From Pseudeuparius sepicola (Eukaryota; Arthropoda; Insecta; Coleoptera; Anthribidae), in contig OY987298.1 in the NCBI GenBank assembly GCA_963920635.1, forward strand, positions 105,715,309 through 105,779,308: 64,000 bases of DNA, in the 5' to 3' direction. A model generated the notes under the pieces. That model was not told the DNA's origin and made no database searches. It worked only from the letters and a program-made list of their open reading frames with translations. How positions within the stretch are numbered: the stretch's first letter is position 1; each line of letters begins with the position of its first letter. This document shows positions 11,453 through 22,248 of this stretch, piece by piece. Made by a program: the position numbers and the translations under genes.

Positions 11453-12045
11453 AGTCTTGGACATTCAAATGCTATGGTGTTTGTTTACTTGAACATTCTA
11501 GTCAAAGCTGCCACTTTCGCGATTCTCCAAAATATTAAACTCGTTTAAGATGAGTCATTTTGGAGATATAAAAAGACAAGAAATTAATAATAGAAAAACC
11601 GAAAATACTAGAAAAAAAAATGAATATAATAAAAATTTGAAATCTTATTCGAGAAATTTTCGTATATAATATCACAAGTGCCGGAAATTTTATCGATAAT
11701 TTTTTCGAAAGCGTTATTTTGCCTAGAAAGATCACGAGTATAAATTGGTCTTTTATTTTCTGATAAAATCCCGAGAGCCGAAGCTCTCTGAAAATAAAAG
11801 CCCTATTTGTACGAGTGGTTTTACTAATGGGCAAAATAGCGCTTGAGAATAAAATTATTTAGAAAAATTTCCGGCATGAGTGGTAGGTATTTGTCGAGAT
11901 TATTTCACGAATACGATTTAATAATTTCTGTATTAATTTTTTCTATGTTTACATTTCCAAAACGACTCATTTTGAATGAGTTTATTGACAGTTTCGACTG
12001 TAGCATTTGAGTAAACAAACATGACGCTTGGATATCCAAGGCAAA
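11453..12045. mobile_element. Fully symmetrical foldback of about 590 bp
   Basis: The outer arms (TTGGACATTCAAATGCTATG..GTTTGTTTACT / AGTAAACAAACATGACG..GGATATCCAA), middle arms (TGCCGGAAATTTT / AAATTTCCGGCA; GCGTTATTTTGCC / GGCAAAATAGCGC) and centre (CCGAGAGCCGAAGCTCTCTG) are all complementary, so almost the whole element folds on itself. Arm divergence suggests an older insertion. No coding frame. Confidence 0.7.
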
Positions 12046-12166
12046 TGCGTTTATTCCTAGACACCCTGTCAGAGTTGGTTTATTTTCTGAATGTGTGTCA
12101 TAAATTTAAACGGAGACCGAGGTCTAATAACAACAATTTAGCAGTGTAAAAGTTATATAAATTCAT

Positions 12167-12210
12167 CAGTGGCGGCTCGTGGGTTAATGCACAGGTGGGG
12201 CTACGTTTTG
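12167..12210. repeat. Single hAT-like terminus
   Basis: CAGTGGCGGCTCGTGG resembles a terminal sequence widespread in animal hAT elements. I did not find the opposite end nearby. The LINE downstream may have inserted into it, or the end may be orphaned. Confidence 0.35.
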
Positions 12211-12456
12211 AAAAGAACACAATCGTTCGTCACTTAAAAAAATAGGGGGTACCGAGGTAATTTTTTCTTATTAGTAGAAATCACTTATTTTTGCATAATT
12301 AATATAAAAAGTAAAAAAGTGCATAAAACAATAATTCCCGTTTTTCAAAGAAAAAGTTAATAACGCAAAATCCGTAATTCCTACTAAAAAAATCTATAGG
12401 CCAAAGTAGGTAGGTAGGAAATGTCGGTTGTTTCCTCACACTGTATCTGTATGGCA

Positions 12457-12476
12457 AATAATAATAATAATAATAA
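12457..12476. repeat. AAT microsatellite, 5' flank of the LINE
   Basis: Six AAT units plus AA lie immediately before the LINE 5' end, GCGAGTCGTAAAAGGCG. They are interpreted as the insertion target. Confidence 0.85.
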
Positions 12477-12535
12477 GCGAGTCGTAAAAGGCGACCGAGG
12501 GCCGTCACTCCCACGTTACGGGAGAAAACTATGGA

Positions 12536-13003
12536 ATGGAGAATAATAGGATAATTGTCATAGGGCCGCTGCCTGGGGATCGCCAGGGCATGTTTGGAGC
12601 CGGCGCTGGGCATGACAGTGAGCGAGACGTCGATGACAGGGCGCTGATGAGGCGGGCCCCTGTTGCACAAACAGCTACAGCCCAGCAACACGAACATCTA
12701 CAACATGGGAGCCAAACGAGAACTAGGGTTCCACCCACCGAAGGTGCTGCGCGGGAACTTCAGCCAGCGTTCATTCAGGCGGGATTACAACGACGACGCA
12801 TGAAATGGACTGGGTCCATGAACGAATCGATAATGCGTATTTTTTACAGGGTGGCAAACTTAGGACAAGAGATGATCGGCTACCGACAACAACTGCATGC
12901 CGAGTTCTGCAGGGAGTTTCCACACATGCAAGTGTCTGAACAAAGAGTGTCAGATCAGTATCGAACTATTCTAAGAAATAACCGAATTCCAGAAACGCTA
13001 TAA
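12536..13003 (+). pseudogene. LINE ORF, N-terminal part
   Basis: This block starts at ATG (MENNRIIVIGPLPGD). An acidic/Gln-rich leader is followed from about residue 80 by RRRMKWTGSMNESIMRIFY and a segment ending VSEQRVSDQYRTILRNNRIP, which looks like a Myb/helix-turn-helix DNA-binding module. RLE-type LINEs usually carry N-terminal DNA-binding domains that choose the target. The frame ends at 13003. The continuation IKREVELDFLG is in another frame from about 12999, so one base has been lost or gained. The start is chosen because it follows the GC-rich 5' UTR and is the first ATG in this frame. Confidence 0.85.
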
Positions 13004-14427
13004 AACGGGAAGTTGAGCTAGATTTCCTTGGCGAACACATAGACATAGACAACAACAACGGGGAAATTCAAGTGCCTGGACCACAACAAGAAGCCGGAAC
13101 GGCAGAGCGAACAACTGAGAATCGGGAAATTCAAGTGCCTGGACCACAACAAGAAGCCGAGACGGCGGGACGAACAACTGAGAATCGGGAATCAGTTAAC
13201 GGAGAACACTTTGAAAGCCTAGACACACAGCTGAGAAGGGCGGTATTGCGATACGAAGGCACAGACCCACTGAGCAGACCACCGCTACCAAGATTGAATT
13301 CTTCCAGGAAGCTTGCAATCATGCTCGATATTATGAACACCAGAATTTTACCCAACTATGTTTCAGTAACACCAACATTAGAACATATGCACATGTTAAT
13401 CTACTGTGCCGCAACGGCCATCATCACTGCAATGGGAGCCAAGATCCGGACGGCTCAAGAGTTAAATCGTGCAAGACCAGAACCACGAATGGCTCAATGG
13501 GAGATGCGACTAAATCGGAAGATAGAGAGTCTCCGTAAAGACATAGGACAAGTAACGGAATATATCAGACGAGTTAGAACTAGAAAGATCCAGAGGGCGG
13601 TGCAGGCAATAATGAGCTGCACCCAAATGCATTCTCGGCGTGACCCCGCGAACATCACTGCTCAACAATGTCTTGATACATTAAAACAAAAACTTTCTGT
13701 TTTCGCAGGGCGTCTGAGGAGATACAAGGCTAGTAACAACAGGAAACGAGGCAACAAACTTTTTGAACGATCAGAAAAAGTTTTCTACCGTACTTTGAAT
13801 TCTAGCGCCGATGCCACAAATACGAGTTACCCTAGCAGAGAACAGGTCGACGGTTTCTGGAGAAATCAGCTTGCCACACCAGGTCCATGCAATGTCAGTG
13901 CAAGCTGGATCAGTGACGAACGCGAGATGGGCCGGAACTATAGCCAGATGCAACACGAGCAATTCACAACCGATGAGGTCTCCAATGTCATCAAGAATTC
14001 CCACAACTGGAAGGCACCAGGTCCAGATCATCTCCAAAATTATTGGATTAAGAAGTTGTGGTGCACGCATGAACAAATAACTAACTTAATTAATGAAGTA
14101 TTGCTCGATCCTCTGAAAATGCCATTGTTTCTTACACAGGGTGCCACCTACTTGTTACCAAAAGACCAGCGGAATACGGATAACCCTGCCAAGTACCGCC
14201 CAATAACCTGCTTGCCTACGCTGTACAAGATAATCACTTCTTGCCTTACGCAGCGAATATATGCTCACTGCGAGCGGAACAACATCATGGCAATGCAGCA
14301 GAAGGGCTGCGCGAAGGGCGCAATGGGATGCAAAGAGCAACTCATCATAGACTCTGTCATCTGCAACCAGGCTCATTCCAAGCAACGAAACCTCTACATG
14401 GCTTATGTGGACTACAAAAAAGCATAG
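12999..14427 (+). pseudogene. LINE ORF, middle part: spacer and start of reverse transcriptase
   Basis: This block continues the protein after the first frameshift. It includes two 21-residue tandem copies around QVPGPQQEA. RT begins near 13990 with NWKAPGPDHLQNYWIKKLW, then NPAKYRPITCLPTLYKI (fingers) and a QKGCAKGAMGCKEQLIID segment. It ends inside motif A at AYVDYKKA, where a small deletion (about 4 bases, judging by the expected FDS) brings in TAG. The catalytic Asp of motif A (VDY) is present but translation would end just after it. Similarity to R2/R4-type RTs is by motif. The copy is inactive as it stands. Confidence 0.9.
13061..13186 (+). repeat. 63-bp tandem duplication inside the LINE coding region
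   Basis: Two adjacent 63-bp units (13061-13123 and 13124-13186) differ at a few positions and preserve the frame, adding 21 residues. They lie in the variable linker upstream of RT. Confidence 0.9.
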
Positions 14428-16243
14428 TTCCATACCTCACGACTGGCTAACAGGTATCTTAAAGCTGTATAAAATAGATCATCATACAGTTTCCTTTTTA
14501 GAACACGTTATGACAACCTGGCGCACTAAGATACAACTCAGAACCGCAAGCAGCAACATCGAGACCGACACAATCAACATCCGAAGAGGGATTTTCCAAG
14601 GAGAATCACTCAGTCCACTGTGGTTCTGCATGGCGATGAACCCTCTATCACATCAGTTGAACTCTACAAAATACGGCTTCGCTATCAAAAGCAACAACGC
14701 AGAAGCGATCAAGTTGAATCACCTATTATATATGGATGATTTAAAACTGATGGCCGCAACCAAAAACCAACTAACGCAAATGCTTAAAATTGTAGAGGAG
14801 TTCTCCAGGGACATCGGAATGCAGTTTGGACTGGACAAGTGCCGCACCCTTAACATCGTCCGGGGAAAGTTCGAACAAGGCGCACACGAGATGCAGGACG
14901 GCCAGGAGATCGAAGCAATGAGCATGGGAGCTACATACAAGTATCTCGGGATGAAACAAGCTCAAAGGATAGACCATCGAACAATGAAGATCGATTTAAG
15001 GAATGAATTCATCAAGAGAGTAAGACAAGTAGTGCGAACTGATCTTAACAGCAGGAATTTGTTTAAGGCCCTGAACACGTATGCGTGCTCTGTACTCAGC
15101 TATTCGTTTGGAATAGTGAATTGGACCAACACGGACATCAACAACCTGCAGCGAAAAGTTAGGACACTACTGACAAAAGCTCATAAACATCATCCCCGTA
15201 GCGCCGTAGAAAGAACTACTCTGCCACGTCAACTAGGAGGAAGAGGATTGGCAGACCTCAGCAAGCAATTGGACTAACAAATAATAAATCTGCGTAATTA
15301 TTTCCAGAGACAGGCCAACAGCTCCACACTACATAAAGCTATATGCGGAGCAGACGTCTCAACACCGCTACGTCTGACGGAACACGAGCATCAAAATCAC
15401 CACCGAACCGACAACGATACACTACAGAGGTGGTTGCAGAAGCCGCTGCACGGGAGGCATCCTGATGAGGTTAACCAGGAACATGTCGACAAGTTAGCGT
15501 CGAACTACTGGCTGACCTCGGGAAGAATGTTCCCCGAGACGGAAGGCTTCTTACTGGCCATACAAGATCAGGTTATACCAACTCGCAACTACCTAAAATT
15601 CATTGTAGGAGATGCATCGGTAGTGGATGACAGATGCAGATACGGGTGCCCAACTTCAGAAACAATCCAGCACATAACAGGAGGATGTCAGATGTTTGCA
15701 TCAACGGAATATAAGGAACGACACGATTCGGTTGCCAAGATCTTGCACCAGGAACTGGCGGAAAAACTGCTGCTTGTGCAGGCAGAGAGGGTCCCATATT
15801 ACAGCTACACACCGGAGCCTGTTCTTGAGAACAGCAACTACAAGATGTACTGGGATCGTACAGTTCTGACAGATCAACGAGTTGCCCATAGCAGACGGGA
15901 CCTTATAATAGTTGATAGAATTTCTAGGAAGACAACTCTGATTGATGTGGCCATCCCGAACAACAACAACCTGCGTGTGAAGCAAGTCAAGAAGATCGCG
16001 AAGTACAGAGACTTAGAAAAACGAATTAGAAGGCAATGGGAAATGGAAAACGTCAAGACGATTCCAATTATCGTGTCAACAACTGGTGTTATACCAAAAA
16101 GTTTGCTGACAAACATAAAAGAGCTGGGTCTAACTGATAGTCTTTACAGGTCCATGCAGAAAGCGGTACTACTTGCGACAGCCCGAACCGTCATGAAATT
16201 CATGGGGAATGCAGGAACGTCCGACAACATCAATGTCACCTAA
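14426..16243 (+). pseudogene. LINE ORF, C-terminal part: RT palm/thumb, CCHC finger, RLE endonuclease
   Basis: After the lesion the frame resumes with SSIPHDWLTGILKLYKI. RT motif B is RRGIFQGESLSPLWFCMAMN. Motif C is LLYMDDLKLM at about 14720-14755, with both catalytic Asp (Met replaces the common Ala of YADD). A single TAA at 15275 interrupts the frame, which continues in phase as QIINLRNYFQRQ. From 15634, CRYGCPTSETIQHITGGC forms the C-x3-C-x7-H-x4-C finger. At 15893-16024, RRDLIIVDRIS, LIDVAIP and KKIAKYRDLEKR match the RLE core (PD-(D/E)-K type; here Arg-Arg-Asp replaces R-PD). It ends at TAA 16241-16243. It would nick target DNA and prime reverse transcription. Confidence 0.92.
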
Positions 16244-16361
16244 GGCCCGATAACATGGCAAGGGTCTCGTCCGAGCCAGATCCTTATGGCATCCGGGATA
16301 CCCGGGATCTGAGTGAATGTTCCCCGTAGAGGGAGTGCGAATGCCTTTTGGCTAAGTCGAT

Positions 16362-16411
16362 ATAATTCTCACCCTCACAATACTCCAAACTAGGAGTACC
16401 CCAGAAGCAAA
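16362..16411 (+). repeat. Conserved LINE-flanking motif, copy 1 (partner 46411-46465)
   Basis: Thirty-seven consecutive bases starting ATAATTCTCACCCTCACAAT and ending AAACTAGGAGTA are identical at 46411-46447. Both copies then read towards CAGAAGCAA. It is either the pre-existing right flank of the insertion site or the last bases of the LINE. Confidence 0.85.
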
Positions 16412-16850
16412 TATTTGAAAAAAAGATTTTGAAAGTTAAAAAACCCTACTGTATTCCCCTGAGCTGACATTGCCAGCATGATTTGTTTATCGAAATTAAT
16501 TTGATATATTCCAATTAGTTTCGCGACAGAATAAAACACAACAGGACCGTCGGCGTTTGCTAGAGTGGCAGCGCCGCAGCTATTGTGCCTCCGTGTGATA
16601 ATTATGTGCCTAAATAAATTTTGTTAACATGTTACCTACTAAAATATGGCGCTGCCAAATTTAATTTAATTTTATCATTGAATACTAAATTCCGATAATC
16701 TAAATAATTTTCTATACTTATTAATACTATACATGCTCATTTAAGTTACGTATCTAAAATGATGATAAAATTTAATGTCCCCAATAGATTTTTGCAAAAA
16801 GAAAGTTAACGGCTTCGTGGGAGTAAAAATAGTCCCGCAGGAAGTATACT
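16412..16850. other. Unassigned AT-rich DNA
   Basis: No reading frame, repeat partner or structure that I can support. Confidence 0.4.
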
Positions 16851-17459
16851 TACAAGATGTAAATGAATAAGTGCGACAAAATTCAAGTGGTGAATCTTTG
16901 AGTGATTCTAAGACGAAAAGTTTATATAAACATAGGTCCGGTAATGCTTCCTTTTCAAGATACAGGGTGTCAAACTCTTCTTAAAAAATCGCTTTTTCGT
17001 AAATATTTAATAATCCTTTAGCCGATTTTGTTGAAATTTGGCAGTGTTATTTATGGTAGAAAGAGGCTAATTTAGCCCCTACTACATTAAAATTATTAAG
17101 TACAGTGGCGTCCCGAGGTCACCCTAACCAATAATTTTGTAAAAAAATGTGCGCCACTGACTTTTTTAAAAACTTTTTTTTTCTTGAATTATTCTCGTAT
17201 ATCGCTTCAAAAACTATAGGGTATACCCGATATTTTTTCCATATATTTATAGTTTATTCTAGTCTTAAAAATTGCTATAAACGGTAATGCTAGCTATAAA
17301 AATTTTTGTTTTATTAAAATAATTATTAAAAAAAAATTGACACCCTGTATTTTGAAAACGAAGCATTAGCGGACCTATGTTTATATAGACTTTTAGTCTT
17401 AGAATCACTCAAAGATTCACCCCTTGAATTTTTTCGCACTTATTCATTTACACCCTGTA
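16851..17459. mobile_element. TACAGGGTG-family foldback with doubled motif in each arm
   Basis: Outer ends: TACAAGATGTAAATGAATAA (left, decayed) and TTATTCATTTACACCCTGTA. Arms of about 135 bp pair over GGTGAATCTTTGAGTGATTCT and CATAGGTCCG. At the inner edge of each arm a second TACAGGGTGTC (16971) / GACACCCTGTA (17349) sits in the same orientation as the outer one. The 380-bp core has no transposase. A single-arm relative lies at 40217-40330. Confidence 0.85.
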
Positions 17460-17603
17460 TATCTAATTTTTTTTTAAATTTAATATTTGCAATTGATCTT
17501 TATGTACTACAACAATTAAGATGTGGTAAAATTATAGTATTATAACCTATTTTTAGTGTCCATTGACTAACATACGAACTTAATCAATAAAGTAGCTACC
17601 CCA

Positions 17604-18225
17604 TACAGGGTGAGTCACAACTAAAGGCAGAGCCGAAAACACAAGGTAGAACCCGCAAAAATAAGCACATAATATGCTTAATAAACATTAGCTCAAAAAC
17701 GCTTGGTTCTCCATATACAGCGTGTTGACCCCGTTCAGATGACCAGCGGCGTAGATACAAATAGTTACTGTAAATAATTGTGAAAAAAAGTAGTACGTTC
17801 CTGTGCAAAACCATAAATTTTGCCTTTTTTGGATAGCCTATTCAATTTGGAACAAAAAGCGCCTCTTGGTATTTTTTATTTCTGGTACAATTTCTTCGTA
17901 ATTTCGGATTTTTTTAACTAGTGCCAAGGTGACTATGCTGGCATTTAAAATAAAATTATTTTTATCTACGCCGCTGCTCACCTGAACAGGGCCAAATTAT
18001 TGCACATAATGACAACCCATAATATGTATCAAATTTTGTTGGAATTCCTAAACGGGTTCGAAAGAAATTAAAAAAATATATATATGTTATTTTTGGAAAA
18101 GTTTCAACACGCTGTATATGGAGAACCAAGCGTTTTTGAGCTAATGTTTATTAAGCATATGTGCTTATTTTAGAGAATTCTACTTTGTGTTTTCGGCTCT
18201 GCCTTTAGATGTGACTCACCCTGTA
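17604..18225. mobile_element. TACAGGGTG-family foldback, 622 bp
   Basis: Ends TACAGGGTGAGTCAC / GTGACTCACCCTGTA. Arms of about 130 bp pair over AAAGGCAGAGCCGAAAACAC and TTGGTTCTCCATATACAGCG. At the inner edge a second motif, TATACAGCGTGTTG / AACACGCTGTATA, repeats the end in direct orientation (one-base variant). The right flank begins TA. The core has no recognised frame. Confidence 0.85.
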
Positions 18226-18660
18226 TATATTTCAACTACTTATTCCAATTTTGTAGACATTAATTTCAAAAAAGGAATCATTATCTGTAAAAAATATAAA
18301 TTCATTATACGTATTATACTGTCACCTAATATCGATTATTTAGTCTTAGGAATGTTAAATTTTTCATTTATTAATATTCATGATTCATCCATTTATTTAC
18401 TTTATTTAATTCAAAATTAATGTTATCCATTAAAACCTTAGAAAGTTGTACTTTTATATACAGGGTGATTCATTGAATGGGAAATCCCCAAACTGTTAAT
18501 AAGGGATATCAAAATAATGACGATTGAGGCCAATAAATGCCTTATAAAAATGTTGAATTGAATTGAATTATAGCTATAATAATAATAACAATTCTCAAAT
18601 TCACAATACTACTAGTACCGCAGACGCAACTAAGTGCTTGTACGGGGGAGGGGGGCTATT
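18226..18660. other. Unassigned, one orphan TACAGGGTG end
   Basis: A single TACAGGGTGATTCATTG end starts at 18459 without a visible partner. The rest is AT-rich with no gene. Confidence 0.45.
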
Positions 18661-18830
18661 ACTATTATTTTGTCTTCGTTGGCATTTGCGGCTAGATAGG
18701 ACCGACTTTTACAGATATACTTAACGAGGATAGCATTTGCTCAATTACTACGGAAAACTCTATAAAACCGTAGTAATCCCAGTGCGTGTATAACAATTCG
18801 TAAGTAGCTGTATCTGCTATATCTGTTATT
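18660..18830 (+). repeat. Dispersed repeat, copy 1 of 3
   Basis: Shares GCATTTGCGGCTAG, AGGATAGCAT(T/C)(T/C)GCTCAA, GGAAAACTCTA and GTAATCCCAGTG(C/A) with 19515-19740. The part from ACTACGGAAAAC onward is also at 56450-56600. Moderately diverged family, type unknown. Confidence 0.55.
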
Positions 18831-18944
18831 CCTTAAAAGACTTTATGTATATTATTTAATAACTATTACAAATGTATGCTGTGCTATATGAATAAAATAT
18901 TATTGTAATTATTACAGTTGCTTGGAGAGTAGCGAAATAACAAT

Positions 18945-19030
18945 AGGTATATATATATTTTCAGATTCAGCCGACGTTTCGGCGCATATTTCTCGTCTTC
19001 CTCAGGGCTAAAATGATACATGATGCTACA
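18945..19030. repeat. GACGTTTCGGC repeat fragment
   Basis: CAGCCGACGTTTCGGCGCAT...GTCTTCCTCAGGGC resembles the arms of the 6410-6676 element (CAACGTTTCGACTC...GATGATG). It is probably one arm of a related element. Confidence 0.35.
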
Positions 19031-19514
19031 TTGTTTGAACACATAAAAACAGACAACTAAACAATTAATCACAACTACAACACATCTACTTAGCTTACCT
19101 TATGTAACAAAATATATAACTTAACGGAAGCATCACTTTCGAAACATTTTTCTCAGATTAAACGATTCTGTTGTATTTGCCAATGTCAAGAGAAGTGCAT
19201 ACAGTTCTTTGAAAAAAATACCTAATGGCAATAAGTCCGCGAGAAAACAACGTAATCTACTTAACGAACTTAAAAAGCAGGGGTGTAAACCAGCCACATA
19301 TAATTCTACTCCCGATTGCCCTCTGGGGAACACTGCTGGGCGAATCGAGCTGCCCGGCCTTCGGCCATTAAAAATATGTTATTTCTGTCTTTTATTCTGT
19401 TCCTCGGAGACTACCAAGCCACGGGATATATTTCTTTCTCTACTTCTCATTTTTATGTTTAGGAGAGAAATAAATGAAGTTTTCAATCCTCTAGGTGGTA
19501 ATTAATATTATTTA

Positions 19515-19740
19515 GGTTTGCCATTTGCCATTTGCGGCTAGGGCCAAATTTTTCCCGATATAACTAGGATAGCATTCGCTCAAGAACAATGAAACCCTAG
19601 AATACTGTAGTAAGCCCAGCGTGGGTAGGAAAATTAGCAGATAAACCACACATGTAAAGCTATTAGGTACGGAGCAGTACAGTGAATCTATACCCAGCCC
19701 TCTTGGCCATCAGCAGTGTTTTCTAAAGACGTGTTGCATA
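19515..19740 (+). repeat. Dispersed repeat, copy 2 of 3
   Basis: Longest copy. It ends CTTGGCCATCAGCAGTGTTTTCTA, which recurs at 56545-56575 as TTTTGGCCATCAGCGGAGTTTTTCTA. Confidence 0.55.
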
Positions 19741-19759
19741 CGCTCTGCCCCAAACTCGA

Positions 19760-21020
19760 GTCGAACCAAGAGCGATCGAAGAACATGCAGTAAAAATCGA
19801 CGATCGACGCCACAAATAGGAAAGTCAAGTATTTAACAAATAACCACAGAAAAACCCACAAGAATGTTTTAAATTAGATAATACCTAATGTTTTAGAAAC
19901 TGGACGACACTTGTAAATTGATGAGCAACTCAACTAACTGATTTCTTTAGTAATTATTTCATGGCATGAACAATAATGAACATGCTTTCCTGTAAATGTG
20001 TAATTTATGTTCAATTAGCCGTGTCATGTGGTTCGTTAAAATAGTTTGATAGCAGTAATAATCATATTTCAATTGAAAACAATAATAGCGGCGAGAATTC
20101 CCCGATGCTGTAGAATCAAAACGAAATCGTGCAACTCTCTAGGTCATAAAATTAATACAGAAATACCCTTCTCGGTTGTGACTATAATCAAATTCTACCA
20201 AGGGTATGGTGTGCTATATTCATACGATATGGCGGATAAACTTGGAAAATATGGTGTGGTTGGCAGATACTGCAGTGAAAGTGACGAAAGTCGAACAATA
20301 ACAATGTCAGTGGAACTGAAGGTCCTACAAGCGGGATTGCCAAAACATCAGCTACTCATCGTCAATGTTATTATGAAGATGAGGTTTGGGCATTCTTTGA
20401 CGAGACAGGGAAGGGAGGGTGAGAGCAGCAAGGGGGCGAACTGGGCCAATTGAGTTGGTAGCATTGTCGCATGAAATTCGTGATTTAATAAATCCCTAGG
20501 CATTTTTAGTAGTGGAGTCAGTGGCGTGCGGCGTGTTTTACCTGTTTTTATTCGATTTTCTCTTTGTTATATTACCAGTACAATTGAAAAGAAAAAGCTA
20601 TGCCTGGGGGTACCAATTGTGCAGTAACTAATAGCTGCATAAATAATACGAAATACACAGTGAGTCCACCGAGAAAGCAGTAGAAAATAAATAGTACCCT
20701 CTACACTTTGCTACGCCTATGTTTTTGAAATATTGAAATATAATATAATAGAAGAAGTAAAAAATGGTGGTTGGTACCTTTTAAATATGGCGGCAATGCC
20801 CAAACCTCCTCATCATAATAACCTTGCTTATCGTGAATTAAATAGATACTCATTTAAGAAACTACGGCGGGTTATTTGAAATTAAGTGAAAAAGAGAATC
20901 AGCACACTGTGGCGGCCTTCGGCGCCTTCTGCCGGTCGGACAAAATTTGGGGGAGGGAAAGCTTTAATGGGGGTTCATCTTTTTTTACAGGGTTCGTTGT
21001 AGCGCCGCACCTGAATGTTA
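19760..21020. other. Unassigned, with inverted segments and one hAT-like end
   Basis: A segment near 20352-20395 (TTATTATGAAGATGAGGTTTGGGCAT) is inverted near 20790-20835, so part of this region is a decayed inverted-repeat element. CAGTGGCGTGCGGCG at 20519 looks like a single hAT terminus. The 135-codon open frame at 20046-20453 overlaps the inverted segment and looks like chance. Confidence 0.4.
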
Positions 21021-21026
21021 TTAGTA

Positions 21027-22048
21027 TACAGGGTGTTCACTTTCAAAATGCCCACCATTGAGATTTTTGAAACGGTAAGAGCTACAAGGTTGGTTAAATT
21101 AGACAAAAGTTATAAGGTAAGAATTGTTCGAGATTATTTAGATTGCCGTTTCCCAGAATCCTGGATCGGGACTAACGGTCCTGTCCAGTGGCCACCAAGG
21201 TTTTAAATGTTTAAATCTCTTAGATTATTTCCTCTGTGGACATGCAAAAAAACATTGTTTATGATACACCTGTTCAAATGTTGAAGAATTGCGAAACAGA
21301 ATTATGCAAGTTTTAGTCCATACCTCCAGAATATATTTTGAAAACAATGTAGGCATGATATGGATCGCAGAACATTACTTTGCATTCAAAATAATGGACA
21401 GCATTTTCAGCAGCTGCTTTGAAATGGAGTTGTTAACTTTTAATAGGACCTACTATTTTTTTTATTAGTATTTAGTTTCTTGTTCCTATTAAAATAACGT
21501 TAAATAAATAAACTTTTGATATCAAATTTGACGTTTCAGTTTATTAGGTGGCAGTTATTGATATTGTTTCCGGAACCATGGCCTACTGCCGCGCTTCTGC
21601 GATTCAAAATATTTAAAATATAGAAATTTGACATTTAAGTGGGTTTAATCAGGTGTTGTGATACATGGTTCTATTCGTAATTTTTTGCTCTATCTAATGG
21701 TGGTAAAATTCAATATGGCCGCCATAAGAAAATTGAAATTTGGTTAAGAATACCTAAAAATCCAGTAGGCACAGAATTTTTCTGAATACTGCATTCCAAA
21801 GCCCGTACCTAATTACGTAATTCCACCAAATTTCATTCAATTGTTTGTTCAAAAGTTCGGGACAAAATAAAAAGTGAAAGTTTTCAGTTTTTTCGGGTTA
21901 TTTTAGTAACCACGTGAGATATGTCAAATTTTTTGCAGATTCTTGAAACACATCAAAATGCGCAACTTTTGTCTAATTTAACCAACCTTGTAGCTCTTAC
22001 CGTTTCAAAAATTCCAATGGTGGGCATTTTGAAAGTGAACACCCTGTA
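21027..22048. mobile_element. TACAGGGTG-family element with TA target duplication and a transposase remnant
   Basis: The left end TACAGGGTGTTCAC and right end GTGAACACCCTGTA are both flanked by TA, giving a clean TA duplication. Arms of about 90 bp pair closely (TTTCAAAATGCCCACCATTG; GTAAGAGCTACAAGGTTGGTTAAATT). The interior keeps the C-terminal part of a transposase. At 1022 bp it is too short for a complete gene. The TA duplication and transposase motifs place it in or near the Tc1/mariner (IS630) superfamily. Confidence 0.88.
21128..21470 (+). pseudogene. Transposase C-terminal remnant
   Basis: The translation reads IVRDYLDCRFPESWIGTNG then PVQWPPR, followed after frame disruptions by LDYFLCGH, VYDTPVQMLKN and finally CIQNNGQHFQQLL and a stop. 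This is the layout of the C-terminal third of IS630/Tc1-like insect transposases that carry WPPRSPDLNPLD-type motifs and end in a (G)GHFEHL-type tail. The N-terminal DNA-binding part and the first catalytic Asp residues are absent, so this is a deletion remnant. At least two frameshifts and a stop are present. Family assignment is by motif only. Confidence 0.7.
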
Positions 22049-22248
22049 TAGGTATTTTCTTTTTAATTTTCCGTCTGTATCTATCTATTAAAAGAAATCC
22101 TTTGCAGTTAAATTATTTTGCTTAGAGGAATTAATTATACCGCGTGAGTGTTTTTTTAGCAGAACATTCACATTGGTTGAAAAATGAAATTTTAAAACGA
22201 AAATCATATCAATATAGGTCCATATTATATATGCATAATTTTTACGAT

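Larger units (their letters stand above)
12477..16361 (+). mobile_element. R2/R4-group non-LTR retrotransposon (RLE LINE), nearly full length
   Basis: A single coding region in three broken blocks carries, in order: an N-terminal helix-rich region of Myb-like character, a spacer, reverse transcriptase, a CCHC zinc finger and a restriction-like endonuclease. The absence of an APE endonuclease and the C-terminal CCHC plus RLE arrangement are hallmarks of the R2/R4/NeSL group. It sits in an AAT repeat, as Dong-type R4-group elements do. The 3' UTR includes GCATCCGGGATACCCGGG. The 3' end is placed at GCTAAGTCGAT because the following bases recur at 46.4 kb next to another AAT array. The end could alternatively be near 16410. 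Lesions: a frameshift near 13000, a small deletion near 14425, and a stop at 15275. Confidence 0.92.

Noticed and set aside
17596..17814. 72-codon minus frame at the left of a foldback
   Set aside because: It lies entirely within the inverted arm and has no domain; a translation of arm sequence.
20046..20453. 135-codon plus-strand frame
   Set aside because: Composition is irregular and its 3' half overlaps a segment found inverted near 20.8 kb, so it is better explained as repeat sequence.
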